A stretch of 64,000 nt of DNA from Streptomyces xinghaiensis S187. GTDB taxonomy: Bacteria; Actinomycetota; Actinomycetes; Streptomycetales; Streptomycetaceae. Both the position numbers and the translations under genes were made by a program. The notes below the pieces were generated by a model, which worked only from the letters and a program-made list of their open reading frames with translations, did not search any database and was not told where the DNA came from. The stretch lies in the NCBI RefSeq assembly GCF_000220705.2, contig NZ_CP023202.1:1302001-1366000 (forward strand), written 5' to 3'. The first letter of the stretch is position 1, and the number at the start of each line of letters is the position of its first letter. Below are positions 7,691 through 16,089 of the stretch, piece by piece.

Positions 7691-8230
7691 TCAGTTCCGC
7701 GTCATCTCGGTGGTGATGGCCCACCGCTCGTGGTCGCGCCAGGCGCCGTTGATGAAGAGGAAGTCCGGGGAGAGCCCTTCCCGGCGGAAGCCGAGCCGCC
7801 GCACGAGCCGCAGGGACGGCTCGTTGCCCGGCTGGACGTTCGCCTCGATCCGGTGCAGCCCCAGCTCGCCGAAGGCGTGGCGCAGCAGGAGCCGCAGGCC
7901 CTCCGCCATCAGCCCGCGCCCGGCCGCGTGGACGAACGCCCCGTAGCCCAGCGCACCGGACTGGAAGGCGCCGCGGACGATGTTGTTGACGGCGGCTCCG
8001 CCGGCGATGCCGCCGGTGTCCCGCTCGCAGAGGACGAAGCCCTCGCGGTCGGGTTCGTCGAAGCGCTGCCGGTAGGCGGTGAAGTCCTCGGGCCGGGCCG
8101 GAAGGGCGACCCAGGGGTGGTGGAACTCCGCGCTCTCCCGCGCCCGTTCCGTGAACTCCGCCATGTCCTCGTCCCGGAGGTGCCGCAGCCCCACCCGGGG
8201 TCCGGTCAGAAGATACGCGTCGTCGGACAC
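7691..8230 (-). CDS. GNAT family N-acetyltransferase, RimJ/RimL type
   Basis: A 179-residue acetyltransferase starting (GTG) VSDDAYLLTGPRVGLRHLRD, the usual opening of the RimJ/RimL subgroup. The acetyl-CoA binding region is GAFVHAAGRGLMAEGLRLLL, followed by LGLHRIEANVQPGNEPSLRL and a GFRREG strand near residue 150. These proteins acetylate N-terminal amines of ribosomal proteins, or antibiotics and small amines. The substrate is not predictable here. The frame is open well upstream on the same strand, through the phosphopantetheinyl transferase gene, but only this segment has family features. Confidence 0.85.
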   Translation of the reverse strand: MSDDAYLLTGPRVGLRHLRDEDMAEFTERARESAEFHHPWVALPARPEDFTAYRQRFDEPDREGFVLCERDTGGIAGGAAVNNIVRGAFQSGALGYGAFVHAAGRGLMAEGLRLLLRHAFGELGLHRIEANVQPGNEPSLRLVRRLGFRREGLSPDFLFINGAWRDHERWAITTEMTRN

Positions 8231-8292
8231 CTGGCCATCGTAGATCGGCGACGGCCCGCCCGCCCCGGCGGCCGGACGGCCGGCGGCCGCCG

Positions 8293-9147
8293 TCAGCCGC
8301 CGCCGTCCGCCGCCGGCAGCCGGGGGCGTGTCCCCCGGACGGCGCACGCGGCGGCGTAGCCGGGGAGGGCGGGCAGGTCGGTCAGGGCCCAGCCGGTGAG
8401 CCGCGCCGGGGAGGGGCCCGCGCCGACATAGGTCGCCGCCGGGTCCTCCGAGAGCCCGGTGCCGGTGCCCTTGAGGTAGGCCTCCTTCCGCGTCCAGCAG
8501 CGGGCGAAGGCGAAGGGCCGCCCGGCGGCCGGCAGCGCGGCCAGTTCGGCGCGCTCCCCCGGGTGCAGGGCCGACGCGACCTCGGTCACCGTCCTCTCCC
8601 CGGGGACCTCCTCCACATCGGCGCCCACCGGCACGGGGGCGAACGCCAGCAGCACGAGGTCTCCGGCGTGCGAGAGCGAGAAGTGCAGCGGGGCGCCCGG
8701 CACGGCGGGGCGCCCGTGCGGGCCGCCGCAGCCGGGGCACGGCTCCCTCGTCAGCTCCACCGAGCGCGGCTCGGTGGCCAGATAGCCGCCGAGGAGCCGG
8801 CGCAGCGCCACATGCGCCACCTGGTAGCGGTCACGGTCGGGAGGCCGTACGAAGGCGTCGGCGCGCCGCCTCTCCTCCGCGTCCAGCACGGCGCGCTCCG
8901 CCTCCGCGTACGCGGCGTGCTCGGGCACCCGCACGAACCAGACCTCGGTACCGCTGTCCGGGGACCACGGCCGGCCGGGAGACCATCCCGCCAGGGCCGG
9001 CCAGCGGGGAACGAGGGGCCCGGACGAGCCGGACCCCCCGGCCGGCCCCGGAGGGCGGGTGCGCCCGGGCTCCGGTCCGGTGTCCCGCGGGGCCGGGCCG
9101 CCCCGGGTCCGTCCTGAGGCGCCGTCCGGCGCGGTGCGATGTGTCAT
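8293..9147 (-). CDS. 4'-phosphopantetheinyl transferase, Sfp type
   Basis: A 284-residue enzyme that would attach phosphopantetheine from CoA to carrier-protein serines. The first 60 residues are a low-complexity Gly/Pro extension. The magnesium motif is VGADVEE (Asp177, Glu179) and the second signature is WTRKEAYLKG (Trp218, Lys221, Glu222). A Cys-rich CPGCGGPHGRP (137-147) and FSLSH are typical of actinobacterial members. No polyketide or nonribosomal peptide genes lie nearby, so it is probably a general activator for secondary-metabolite carrier proteins encoded elsewhere. Confidence 0.9.
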   Translation of the reverse strand: MTHRTAPDGASGRTRGGPAPRDTGPEPGRTRPPGPAGGSGSSGPLVPRWPALAGWSPGRPWSPDSGTEVWFVRVPEHAAYAEAERAVLDAEERRRADAFVRPPDRDRYQVAHVALRRLLGGYLATEPRSVELTREPCPGCGGPHGRPAVPGAPLHFSLSHAGDLVLLAFAPVPVGADVEEVPGERTVTEVASALHPGERAELAALPAAGRPFAFARCWTRKEAYLKGTGTGLSEDPAATYVGAGPSPARLTGWALTDLPALPGYAAACAVRGTRPRLPAADGGG

Positions 9148-9334
9148 GCGCTTCCCCCTGTGTGCGGCGGCCGGTTGCCGTGCCCCGCCGCGTCCCCTGT
9201 TCCCTGCCCCTTGTTCCCTGTTCCGTCGGGCCGGTGGTCCCCGGCCGTGGCCGTGACCGAGCAGCACGGTGACCGGGCCCGCCCCCGCTCCGGCAGGGCC
9301 GGCGGCCGGCCCGGCCGGCCCGGCCGGCCGCCAC

Positions 9335-11413
9335 TCACTCCGCTCCATCCGTGCGCAGTTCCAGTCTCGGCACATCCGGCGCGGCGATACCGAACACCTG
9401 GGTGTACAGGGCGAGTTCGGACTCCAGCGCCCGGACCACGGTGTCCCTGCGGCGGAAGCCGTGGCCCTCGCCCTCGAAGGTGATGCAGGCGTGCGGGACA
9501 CCGTGCTCCGCGGCCGCCCGCCGGAAGGTCTCGCACTGGGCGGGCGGGCAGATGACGTCGTCCAGGCCCTGCAGGATCAGGAAGGGCGCGGTGATCCGGC
9601 CGGCGCGGCGGAGCGGGGACCGGTTGCGGTAGCGGTCGGGGTGCTCGGTGAGGGTGCCGATCAGCCCGTCGAGGTAGTGGGATTCGAAGTCGTGGGTGCC
9701 GCCCTCGGCCCAGCTCTCCAGGTCGAGCACCGGGTAGCGGAAGGTGCCGCAGGCGTAGAGGCCGGTGCCGGCGAGCGAGGCGGCGGCCGTCCAGCCGCCG
9801 GCGCTGCCGCCGCGGATCGCGAGCCGGGCCCGGTCGGCGGTGCCCTCGGCGGCGAGGGTCTCGGCGACGGCGGCGCAGTCCTCCACGTCGACGACGCCCC
9901 ACTGGCCGCGGAGCCGCTCGCGGTACTCCCGGCCGTAGCCGGTGGAACCGCCGTAGTTGACCTCGGCGACGCCGAAGCCGCGGGAGGTGAAGTAGGCGAT
10001 GTCGAGGTCGAGGACGAGCGGGGCGTGGCCGGTGGGCCCGCCGTGCGCCCACACCACGAAGGGCGGGAGTTCGTCCCCCGGCACGGTGTGGTCGGGGTTG
10101 TAGGGCGGGTAGATGTGCGCGTGGATCTCCCGGCCCTCGGGGCCGGTGAACGTGCGGATCTGCGGTTCGGGGTAGTAGGCGGGGTCGACCGGGTCGCGGT
10201 GCTCCGCGCCGACCACCCGGGCGTGGCCGGTGGCGGTGTCCAGCTCGACGACCTCGTACGCGCTGCGCGGGCTGGCGGCCACCCCGATGACCCGGGTGTC
10301 CTGCACGGCCAGGGCCGGGTCCCACTCGGACCACGGGCCGGGGGCGTCGTAGAGGTCGCCGCTCTCCGGGTCCAGGACGCCGAGGGAGGTGGCGCCGCAG
10401 CCGTGCACCACGGCGATCAGGCCGGTGGGCAGCGGGGCGAACCAGCGGCTGCCGATCTTCCACAGCGGGCCGCCGAACTCCTCCTCGCGGGGGCAGAGGG
10501 AGGTGACGGTCACCTCGCCGGCCGGCGAGCCGGCGGCGCTGTCCCCGAGGCCCGTGCCGGGCCCGGGGCCGCCGGGGGCGGGCGGGCCGATCCCCGGGCC
10601 GGTGATCCGGTAGAGGTTCCACCAGCCGCTGCGGTCGGAGACGGCGAGCAGACCGCCGTCGGGGGCCCACTCGGCCTGCGGTACGGACTCCGCTTGGCCG
10701 CCGAGCACGGTACGCGCCCGTTCGAAGGTCCCGTCCGGCGCCACCTCGGCGACCCGCAGTTCGGTGCCGTCCCAGGGCATGTTCGGGTGGTCCCAGGCGA
10801 TCCAGGCCACGCGGCCCCCGTCCGGGGACAGCCGGGCCGCCGTGACGAACCGGTGTCTGTCGTCGCTGAGTTCGCGGACCGCCGCGCGGTCCTCCGCGGC
10901 CGAGCCGTCCAGCGGTACGGCGGCGATGACGCGCCGTACGTCGCCGGGGGCCTCACCGGTGTACTCCTCCAGGACGCACCACACCTCGCCGCGCTCGGGG
11001 TGCAGCCGCAGGTCGGCCCAGCGCAGCCCGCCGCCGATGGCGGAGAGCGGGGTCAGCGGACGGGGCCCGGGGGCACCGGGGTGATCGGGTTCGTAGGCGT
11101 AGAGCCGCTGGTCGGCGAAGTGGACGAAGACGACGAGCGGGCCGCGCCGCCCCCGCGCGGTTCCGGCCCACGGGGTGCCGCCGTATTCCATGACGCGGCT
11201 GCGGACGTTCCACGGGGCGGGGAGGACGGCTTCCTCGGTTCCGTCGGGCCGGCGGCGGACCAGGGTGCGGCGGCCGCCCTCGGCGGGGCGGGGCGCGGTC
11301 CACCACACCTCGTCGCCCACGGTGCCCGGATACTCCGGCCGCCCGCCGTGGACCGCGGCGAGCCCGGCATCGATGGGTGACTGCCATGTGCCGTACGGGG
11401 CCGTGGACACCAT
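9335..11413 (-). CDS. S9-family prolyl oligopeptidase-type serine peptidase
   Basis: A 692-residue peptidase with an N-terminal beta-propeller (about residues 10-400; repeated WxxDG- and SPDGG-type blades) and a C-terminal alpha/beta-hydrolase domain. The catalytic triad is visible: Ser537 in IRGGSAGGWTA, Asp618/619 in LQGLDDV and His651 in EGEGHGF. There is no signal peptide, so it is cytoplasmic; it likely acts as a dipeptidyl- or acylaminoacyl-peptidase on short peptides. The ATG at 11413 has GGAGG eight bases upstream; a TTG two codons earlier is too close to that site. Two other peptidase genes lie immediately upstream on the same strand. Confidence 0.9.
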   Translation of the reverse strand: MVSTAPYGTWQSPIDAGLAAVHGGRPEYPGTVGDEVWWTAPRPAEGGRRTLVRRRPDGTEEAVLPAPWNVRSRVMEYGGTPWAGTARGRRGPLVVFVHFADQRLYAYEPDHPGAPGPRPLTPLSAIGGGLRWADLRLHPERGEVWCVLEEYTGEAPGDVRRVIAAVPLDGSAAEDRAAVRELSDDRHRFVTAARLSPDGGRVAWIAWDHPNMPWDGTELRVAEVAPDGTFERARTVLGGQAESVPQAEWAPDGGLLAVSDRSGWWNLYRITGPGIGPPAPGGPGPGTGLGDSAAGSPAGEVTVTSLCPREEEFGGPLWKIGSRWFAPLPTGLIAVVHGCGATSLGVLDPESGDLYDAPGPWSEWDPALAVQDTRVIGVAASPRSAYEVVELDTATGHARVVGAEHRDPVDPAYYPEPQIRTFTGPEGREIHAHIYPPYNPDHTVPGDELPPFVVWAHGGPTGHAPLVLDLDIAYFTSRGFGVAEVNYGGSTGYGREYRERLRGQWGVVDVEDCAAVAETLAAEGTADRARLAIRGGSAGGWTAAASLAGTGLYACGTFRYPVLDLESWAEGGTHDFESHYLDGLIGTLTEHPDRYRNRSPLRRAGRITAPFLILQGLDDVICPPAQCETFRRAAAEHGVPHACITFEGEGHGFRRRDTVVRALESELALYTQVFGIAAPDVPRLELRTDGAE

Positions 11414-11765
11414 TTCCAACGCCTCCTGCGTGCTGTCCTAGCTCAACTCCGCCGGGATGGTCACGCCCGGCGCCGGTACCCGTCCCCGAGCCCTGGCCCT
11501 CTCACCCCCGTGAGCACCTTGCGGTGCACCCCCTCCGCCGGCCGCCCGCGCCGGCGCGGGCCCCGGCGGTCCGTCCGCTCACCCACTCCGGCCGGCCGCT
11601 CCTTCCGTTGCCTCCACCTCTTCACCACGGCGCGGTGGTTCAACCCACCCGGCCGCGTATTCCGCCGCCGTTCGGCGCACGGACCCCCGGCGCCCGGGAT
11701 CCGCTCCACCCCGGCGGCCGCGCCGGGAGGGTCCCGCACCGCTCCACTACCCGTGGCGGGGCCGC
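11414..11765. other. Intergenic region upstream of the S9 peptidase gene
   Basis: This 352-bp gap between the M20 gene end and the S9 gene start shows no credible coding frame. It contains two small back-to-back hairpins, CTCAC/GTGAG (11501-11514) and GCACC/GGTGC (11514-11527). It should hold the S9 promoter (leftward), but I cannot point to convincing -35/-10 boxes. Confidence 0.5.
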
Positions 11766-13298
11766 TCACCCGCCCGTGTCCGGCCCGTCCCGTCCCGGGC
11801 TCCGCAGCAGGAACCGGTCGAGGACCCGGACGCCGAACCGCAGGGCCTCGACGGGGACGCGCTCGTCGACGCCGTGGAAGAGGGCCGCGTAGTCGAGGCC
11901 CTCGGGCAGCTTCAGCGGTGAGAAGCCGTAACCGGTGATCCCGAGCCGGGAGAACTGCTTGGCGTCCGTGCCCCCCGACATGCAGTACGGCACGGCCCTG
12001 CCGCCCGGGTCGAAATGCTCGACGGCCTCTCTCATGGCACGGAAGGTCGGTGAGTCGACCGGTGCCCCGAGCGGGACCTCCCGGTGGTGGAACTCCCAGT
12101 CGACATCGGGACCGGTGAGCCGGTCGAGGGTCTGCCGGAACTCCTCCTCGCCGCCGGGCACCATCCGGCCGTCCACGAAGGCGGTGGCGCTGCCGGGGAT
12201 GACGTTGACCTTGTAACCGGCGCTGAGCATGGTCGGGTTGGTGCTGTTGCGGAGGGTCGCCTCGACCAGCGCCGCGGCGCGGCCCAGCCGCTCCAGCAGC
12301 GGGCCGGGGTCGAACCCGGGGGCGTCCAGGTCGAGTTCGGGGGCGTCCGCCGGAACGCCGTACAGCGCGGCGATCTCGGTGAGGGCGGCCCGCACGGTCG
12401 GGGTGATGCGGAGCGGCCAGGCGTGCTCGCCGATACGGCTGACGGCGGCGGCCAGCCGGCTGACGGCGTTGTCCCGGTTGACCTTGGAGCCGTGCCCGGC
12501 CCTGCCCCGCGCGGTGAGTTCGAGCCAGGCGGTGCCCCGCTCACCCGCCGCGATGGGGTAGAGCCGCATACCGGAGTCGGCGTGGAAGGTGAAGGCCCCG
12601 GATTCGCTGACGCCTTCGGTGCAGCCCTCGAACAGCTCCGGGTGGGAGTCGGCGAGGAAGCCGGAGCCGTACTCGGCGCTGTCCTCCTCGTCGGCAGTGA
12701 AGGCCAGGACGAGGTCACGGCGCGGGCGGTGGCCGGTCCGCGCCCAGGAGCGCACGAGCGCGAGGACCATCGCGTCCGCGTTCTTCATGTCGACGGCGCC
12801 CCGGCCCCAGACGACGCCGTCCCGGATCTCGCCCGAGAAGGGGTGCACGGTCCAGTCGGCGGGCTCGGCGGGCACCACGTCCAGATGGCCGTGGACGAGC
12901 AGGGCCTCCGCGTCCCGGTCGCTGCCCGCGATCCGGGCGACCACGTTCGTGCGGCCCGGCGCCTTCTCCAGCAGCACCGGTTCCAGGCCCGCCTCGGCGA
13001 GCCGCTCGGCCACGTACTCGGCGGCCGGGCGCTCGCAGCCGTCGCCGCGGCCGCGGTTGGTGGTGTCGATGCGGATCAGCTCGGAGGTGAAGGTCACCAC
13101 CTCCTCCAGCGCCCGCTCGTCCACCCCGCCCGCCGGCGGCACCACCGGACCGGACGGGGCGGGGCGGGACGGTGCGGGGCCGTTCGCCAACCCGCCGCCG
13201 GTCACCGTTCCGTTCGACGCCGCGCCGGGCGCCTCCGTCCCCGGTCCGCCCGCGCCCGGGGTCCGTGGGGCGGTACCGGGGGCCGCTGTGTCAGCCAT
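11766..13298 (-). CDS. M20 family metallopeptidase (ArgE/DapE/ACY1 type)
   Basis: A 510-residue dizinc hydrolase. The first 57 residues are a Gly/Ala/Pro-rich tail; the fold starts near residue 59. Metal-site motifs are LLVHGHLDVVPA (His138, Asp140), GRGAVDMKN (Asp170) and FTADEEDSAEYG (Glu204, Glu205), and a dimerisation lid domain follows. It would cleave dipeptides or N-acylated amino acids. The start at 13298 has GGAGGAGC just upstream and lies inside the end of the preceding D-aminopeptidase gene (8-base overlap), so the two are translationally coupled and probably act on the same peptides. Confidence 0.88.
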   Translation of the reverse strand: MADTAAPGTAPRTPGAGGPGTEAPGAASNGTVTGGGLANGPAPSRPAPSGPVVPPAGGVDERALEEVVTFTSELIRIDTTNRGRGDGCERPAAEYVAERLAEAGLEPVLLEKAPGRTNVVARIAGSDRDAEALLVHGHLDVVPAEPADWTVHPFSGEIRDGVVWGRGAVDMKNADAMVLALVRSWARTGHRPRRDLVLAFTADEEDSAEYGSGFLADSHPELFEGCTEGVSESGAFTFHADSGMRLYPIAAGERGTAWLELTARGRAGHGSKVNRDNAVSRLAAAVSRIGEHAWPLRITPTVRAALTEIAALYGVPADAPELDLDAPGFDPGPLLERLGRAAALVEATLRNSTNPTMLSAGYKVNVIPGSATAFVDGRMVPGGEEEFRQTLDRLTGPDVDWEFHHREVPLGAPVDSPTFRAMREAVEHFDPGGRAVPYCMSGGTDAKQFSRLGITGYGFSPLKLPEGLDYAALFHGVDERVPVEALRFGVRVLDRFLLRSPGRDGPDTGG

Positions 13299-14127
13299 AC
13301 TGCTCCTCCACCGCTGCCGACACGACGGTCGTGACCGCCTTGAAGCAGCGGATTCCCTCGTACATGGTGTCGCTGGTATAGGCGGCCCGGCGCTCGCCGG
13401 TGCGCTCCACCCCGGGCACGACGGTCGCCGCGCCCACCAGATGATCCGCGTCGAATTCCATCTCGACGGTGAACGGGCCCGCGTCCCGCGCCGGCTCCTG
13501 CCGTATCGCGAGCACGGCCGCCTCCTGCGCCGCGGCCCTGATGTCCGCGGCCGTGCGGGCGGGCGGGCGGCAGACCGCGGCATAGCGCGAGACGCAGTCC
13601 TTGACGGCCACGGCGCGGGCCCCGGGGGCGTACCCCCGGGCGTCCTCACAGGTGCGGTCGTCGCCGGTGACCAGCACCACGGGCGTGCCGAACTCGGCCA
13701 CCACCCGGGAGTTGAGCAGCCCTTCGCTGGCCCGGACGCCGTTGAGCCAGACCCCGGTGAGGGAGTTGGCGAGGTAGGTGTGCGCGAGGACGCCCTCCGC
13801 GCCCGCGCCGGTGTGGTAACCGACGAAGGCGACTCCGTCCACATCGCCCCGCTGTACGCCCTCGACCATGCTCAGCTCCTTGTGCCGGCCGGTGAGCATC
13901 ACCGCGCGCTCGTCGAGCCGCTCCAGGAGGAGGTTGCGCATGGTCCAGTGCGCCTCGTTGACGACGACCTCGTCCGCCCCGCCGTCGAAGAACCCGGCCA
14001 CGGCGGCGTTGACGTCCGAGGTGAACATCCGGCGGCAGCGCTGCCACTGCTCATGGCCCGGCAGGACGTCGGCGGGCCAGGTGACGCCCGTCGCGCCCTC
14101 CATATCGGCGGAGATGAGGATCTTCAT
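13291..14127 (-). CDS. M55 family D-aminopeptidase (DppA-like)
   Basis: A 278-residue zinc enzyme starting MKILISADMEGATGV, in which Asp8 and Glu10 are the family's first metal ligands. VVNEAHWTMRN, AFVGYHTGAGAEGVLAHTY and MEFDADHL follow as in Bacillus DppA, which removes D-amino acids from D-Ala-D-Ala-type peptides and self-assembles into a decamer. It overlaps the M20 peptidase gene by eight bases. The pair suggests salvage of peptidoglycan-derived D-amino-acid peptides; the substrate is inferred from the family only. The same frame extends 20 codons further upstream, but homologues start at MKIL. Confidence 0.88.
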   Translation of the reverse strand: MKILISADMEGATGVTWPADVLPGHEQWQRCRRMFTSDVNAAVAGFFDGGADEVVVNEAHWTMRNLLLERLDERAVMLTGRHKELSMVEGVQRGDVDGVAFVGYHTGAGAEGVLAHTYLANSLTGVWLNGVRASEGLLNSRVVAEFGTPVVLVTGDDRTCEDARGYAPGARAVAVKDCVSRYAAVCRPPARTAADIRAAAQEAAVLAIRQEPARDAGPFTVEMEFDADHLVGAATVVPGVERTGERRAAYTSDTMYEGIRCFKAVTTVVSAAVEEQYG

Positions 14128-14346
14128 GCCCGAAACCGTACGCGGTGCCGAAGAGCCCTGCCATGCCTGTGGATAACCCGCCGTCACCCCGTCCCGGACC
14201 GCCCGGCCGCCCCCCTTGCCACCGCGGAGGAACGGCCCGCCGCTTCCCGTGCGTTCACCCGGCCGGGTGAGTTCGCGCGGGCGGCGGCAAGCCGGGCGCC
14301 TTCCGGCGCACGGCCCCCGCCGTCCCTTCCGCTTCCCGGCGGCCGC

Positions 14347-14790
14347 CTACTTCTCGGCCTCGGCCGCGAGCCGCGCCAGCACGGCGTCGTAGATCCTGCC
14401 GAGCCCCTTGGGCGCGAAGGTCCGCTCGAAGAAGCCGCCGACGCCGCCCGCCCCGTCCCAGACGGTGGTCACCCGTACCGTGGACTTCCCCTCGCCGGCC
14501 GGGGTCACCGTCCAGGTGGTCAGCATCGAGGAGTTGCGGTCCTTCTCCGCGAGCTGCCCGGCGGTCGGCTCGGTGACCTCCAGCAGGCAGTCGCGGACGC
14601 GCTTGCTGGTGGCCTGCAGCCGCCAGTGCACCAGCGTGCCCGCGCCGCGGCCGCCCTCGCGCACCTCGTACTCGCTGAACTGCTCGGGCAGCAGCCGGGC
14701 GCGGGTGCCGGAGTAGTCCGCGATCGCCTCGAACACCGCCTCGGGTGCCGCCGCGATGATCCGCTCCGTCGTGGCCTCGACCTGCGCCAT
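14347..14790 (-). CDS. SRPBCC family protein (polyketide cyclase/START-like fold)
   Basis: A 147-residue single-domain protein, MAQVEATTERIIAAAPEAVF at the N-terminus. This is the usual first strand and helix of the Bet v1-like fold, ending in a long C-terminal helix (GLGRIYDAVLARLAAEAEK). A GGAGGA lies six bases before the ATG. The fold forms a hydrophobic cavity; members serve as lipid carriers, cyclases or toxin-antitoxin partners. No partner gene is adjacent. Ligand unknown. Confidence 0.8.
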   Translation of the reverse strand: MAQVEATTERIIAAAPEAVFEAIADYSGTRARLLPEQFSEYEVREGGRGAGTLVHWRLQATSKRVRDCLLEVTEPTAGQLAEKDRNSSMLTTWTVTPAGEGKSTVRVTTVWDGAGGVGGFFERTFAPKGLGRIYDAVLARLAAEAEK

Positions 14791-14893
14791 GTTCCGTCCT
14801 CCAGTCGGTCGCCGGCCCACGCCGGCCGGTCGTCTTCCGCACAGCCAACCACCGGAGGGGGACACGCCCAAATCGGATCCCGCTGGCGCTATT

Positions 14894-14907
14894 CGAATGT
14901 GTGTTCT
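14894..14907 (+). promoter_or_regulatory. Probable LexA (SOS) box
   Basis: CGAATGTGTGTTCT fits the actinobacterial SOS box CGAACRNRYGTTYG at 12 of 14 positions and retains most of the dyad CGAA/GTTC. It lies 41 bases before the radical SAM gene's ATG, overlapping a -10-like TAGCTT (14907-14912). As I recall, the mycobacterial homologue Rv2578c is among reported LexA-regulated genes. Confidence 0.6.
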
Positions 14908-14947
14908 AGCTTGAGGCAACAGGTACGGACGGAAGGAGCGTGGAGAC

Positions 14948-15988
14948 ATGCGCTGGGACGGCCTGAGCCATGACGACTCCTCCGGAGCCCCCGCCCTCTT
15001 CGGCACCGACGCCGTCACACGGACTTTCGACACCCCCGAGTTCCGGGGCATCACCTTCCACGAGATCCGCGCCCGCTCGATCCTCAACCGGGTGCCCGGG
15101 GCCTCCCGGATGCCGTTCGAATGGACGCTCAACCCGTACCGCGGCTGCTCCCACGCCTGCGTCTACTGCTTCGCCCGCAAGACGCACAGCTATCTGGACC
15201 TCGACACCGGCCTCGGCTTCGACTCGCAGATCGTCGTCAAGGTCAACGCCCCCGACCTGCTCCGCCGCGAACTGGCGTCCCGCCGCTGGCAGGGCGAGCA
15301 CATCGCGATGGGCACCAACGTCGACTGCTACCAGCGCGCGGAGGGCCGGTACGGGCTCATGCCCGGCATCCTCGCCGCGCTGCGCGACCACGCCAACCCG
15401 TTCTCGATCCTCACCAAGGGCACGCTGATCCTCCGTGATCTCGACCTGCTGCGGCAGGCGGCCGAGGTGACGGACGTCGGCACCTCCGTCTCCGTCGGCT
15501 TCACCGACCGCGAGCTGTGGCGGACCGTCGAGCCCGGCACCCCCTCCCCCGAACGCCGGCTGGAGGTCTGCCGCACCCTGGCCGCGAACGGCATCCCCTG
15601 CTCCGTACTGATGGCCCCGGTCATCCCCTATCTCAGCGACTCACCGGAGCAGTTGCGGAAGACCGTGCGCGCCGTCGCCGCGGCGGGCGCCGGATCGGTG
15701 ACCCCGCTGGTGCTCCATCTGCGGCCCGGCGCCCGCGAATGGTTCATGGAGTGGCTCGCCCGGCACCACCCCCGTCTGGTGCGGCGCTACGAGGTGCTGT
15801 ACGCCGACGGCGCCTACGCGCCCACCTGGTACCAGCGCCAGATCACCCGGCGGGTGCACGAACTGGCCGACGAGTACGGCATCGGCCCCTCCCACCCCGG
15901 AGCCGCCCGCCGCCCCCGCGGGCCGGCGCCGGAGCCGGAGCCCGCCGGGCCCCCGGCGCCCGGCCCCACCCAGCTGACCCTCCTCTGA
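14948..15988 (+). CDS. Rv2578c family radical SAM protein
   Basis: A 346-residue radical SAM enzyme. The cluster-binding motif CxxxCxxC is Cys67-Cys71-Cys74 in YRGCSHACVYCFAR, within the context NPYRGCSHAC shared with the spore-photoproduct-lyase-like/Rv2578c group. SVSVGFTDRELWRTVEPGTP and SVLMAPVIPYLSD are also family signatures. The last 45 residues are Pro-rich and probably disordered. The reaction is unknown; relatives are linked to DNA repair. That fits the LexA-box candidate upstream at 14894-14907. AAGGAG lies about 10 bases before the ATG. Confidence 0.88.
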   Translation: MRWDGLSHDDSSGAPALFGTDAVTRTFDTPEFRGITFHEIRARSILNRVPGASRMPFEWTLNPYRGCSHACVYCFARKTHSYLDLDTGLGFDSQIVVKVNAPDLLRRELASRRWQGEHIAMGTNVDCYQRAEGRYGLMPGILAALRDHANPFSILTKGTLILRDLDLLRQAAEVTDVGTSVSVGFTDRELWRTVEPGTPSPERRLEVCRTLAANGIPCSVLMAPVIPYLSDSPEQLRKTVRAVAAAGAGSVTPLVLHLRPGAREWFMEWLARHHPRLVRRYEVLYADGAYAPTWYQRQITRRVHELADEYGIGPSHPGAARRPRGPAPEPEPAGPPAPGPTQLTLL

Positions 15989-16089
15989 CGGCCGGACCGC
16001 TGCCGGAGGATGAGTCTCCCGGGGCCCGCGTCCGTACCACAGGGCGGCGGCGTGGCGGGCGCGCCGGCGAGGGAGCGAGGGAGGCCGAC

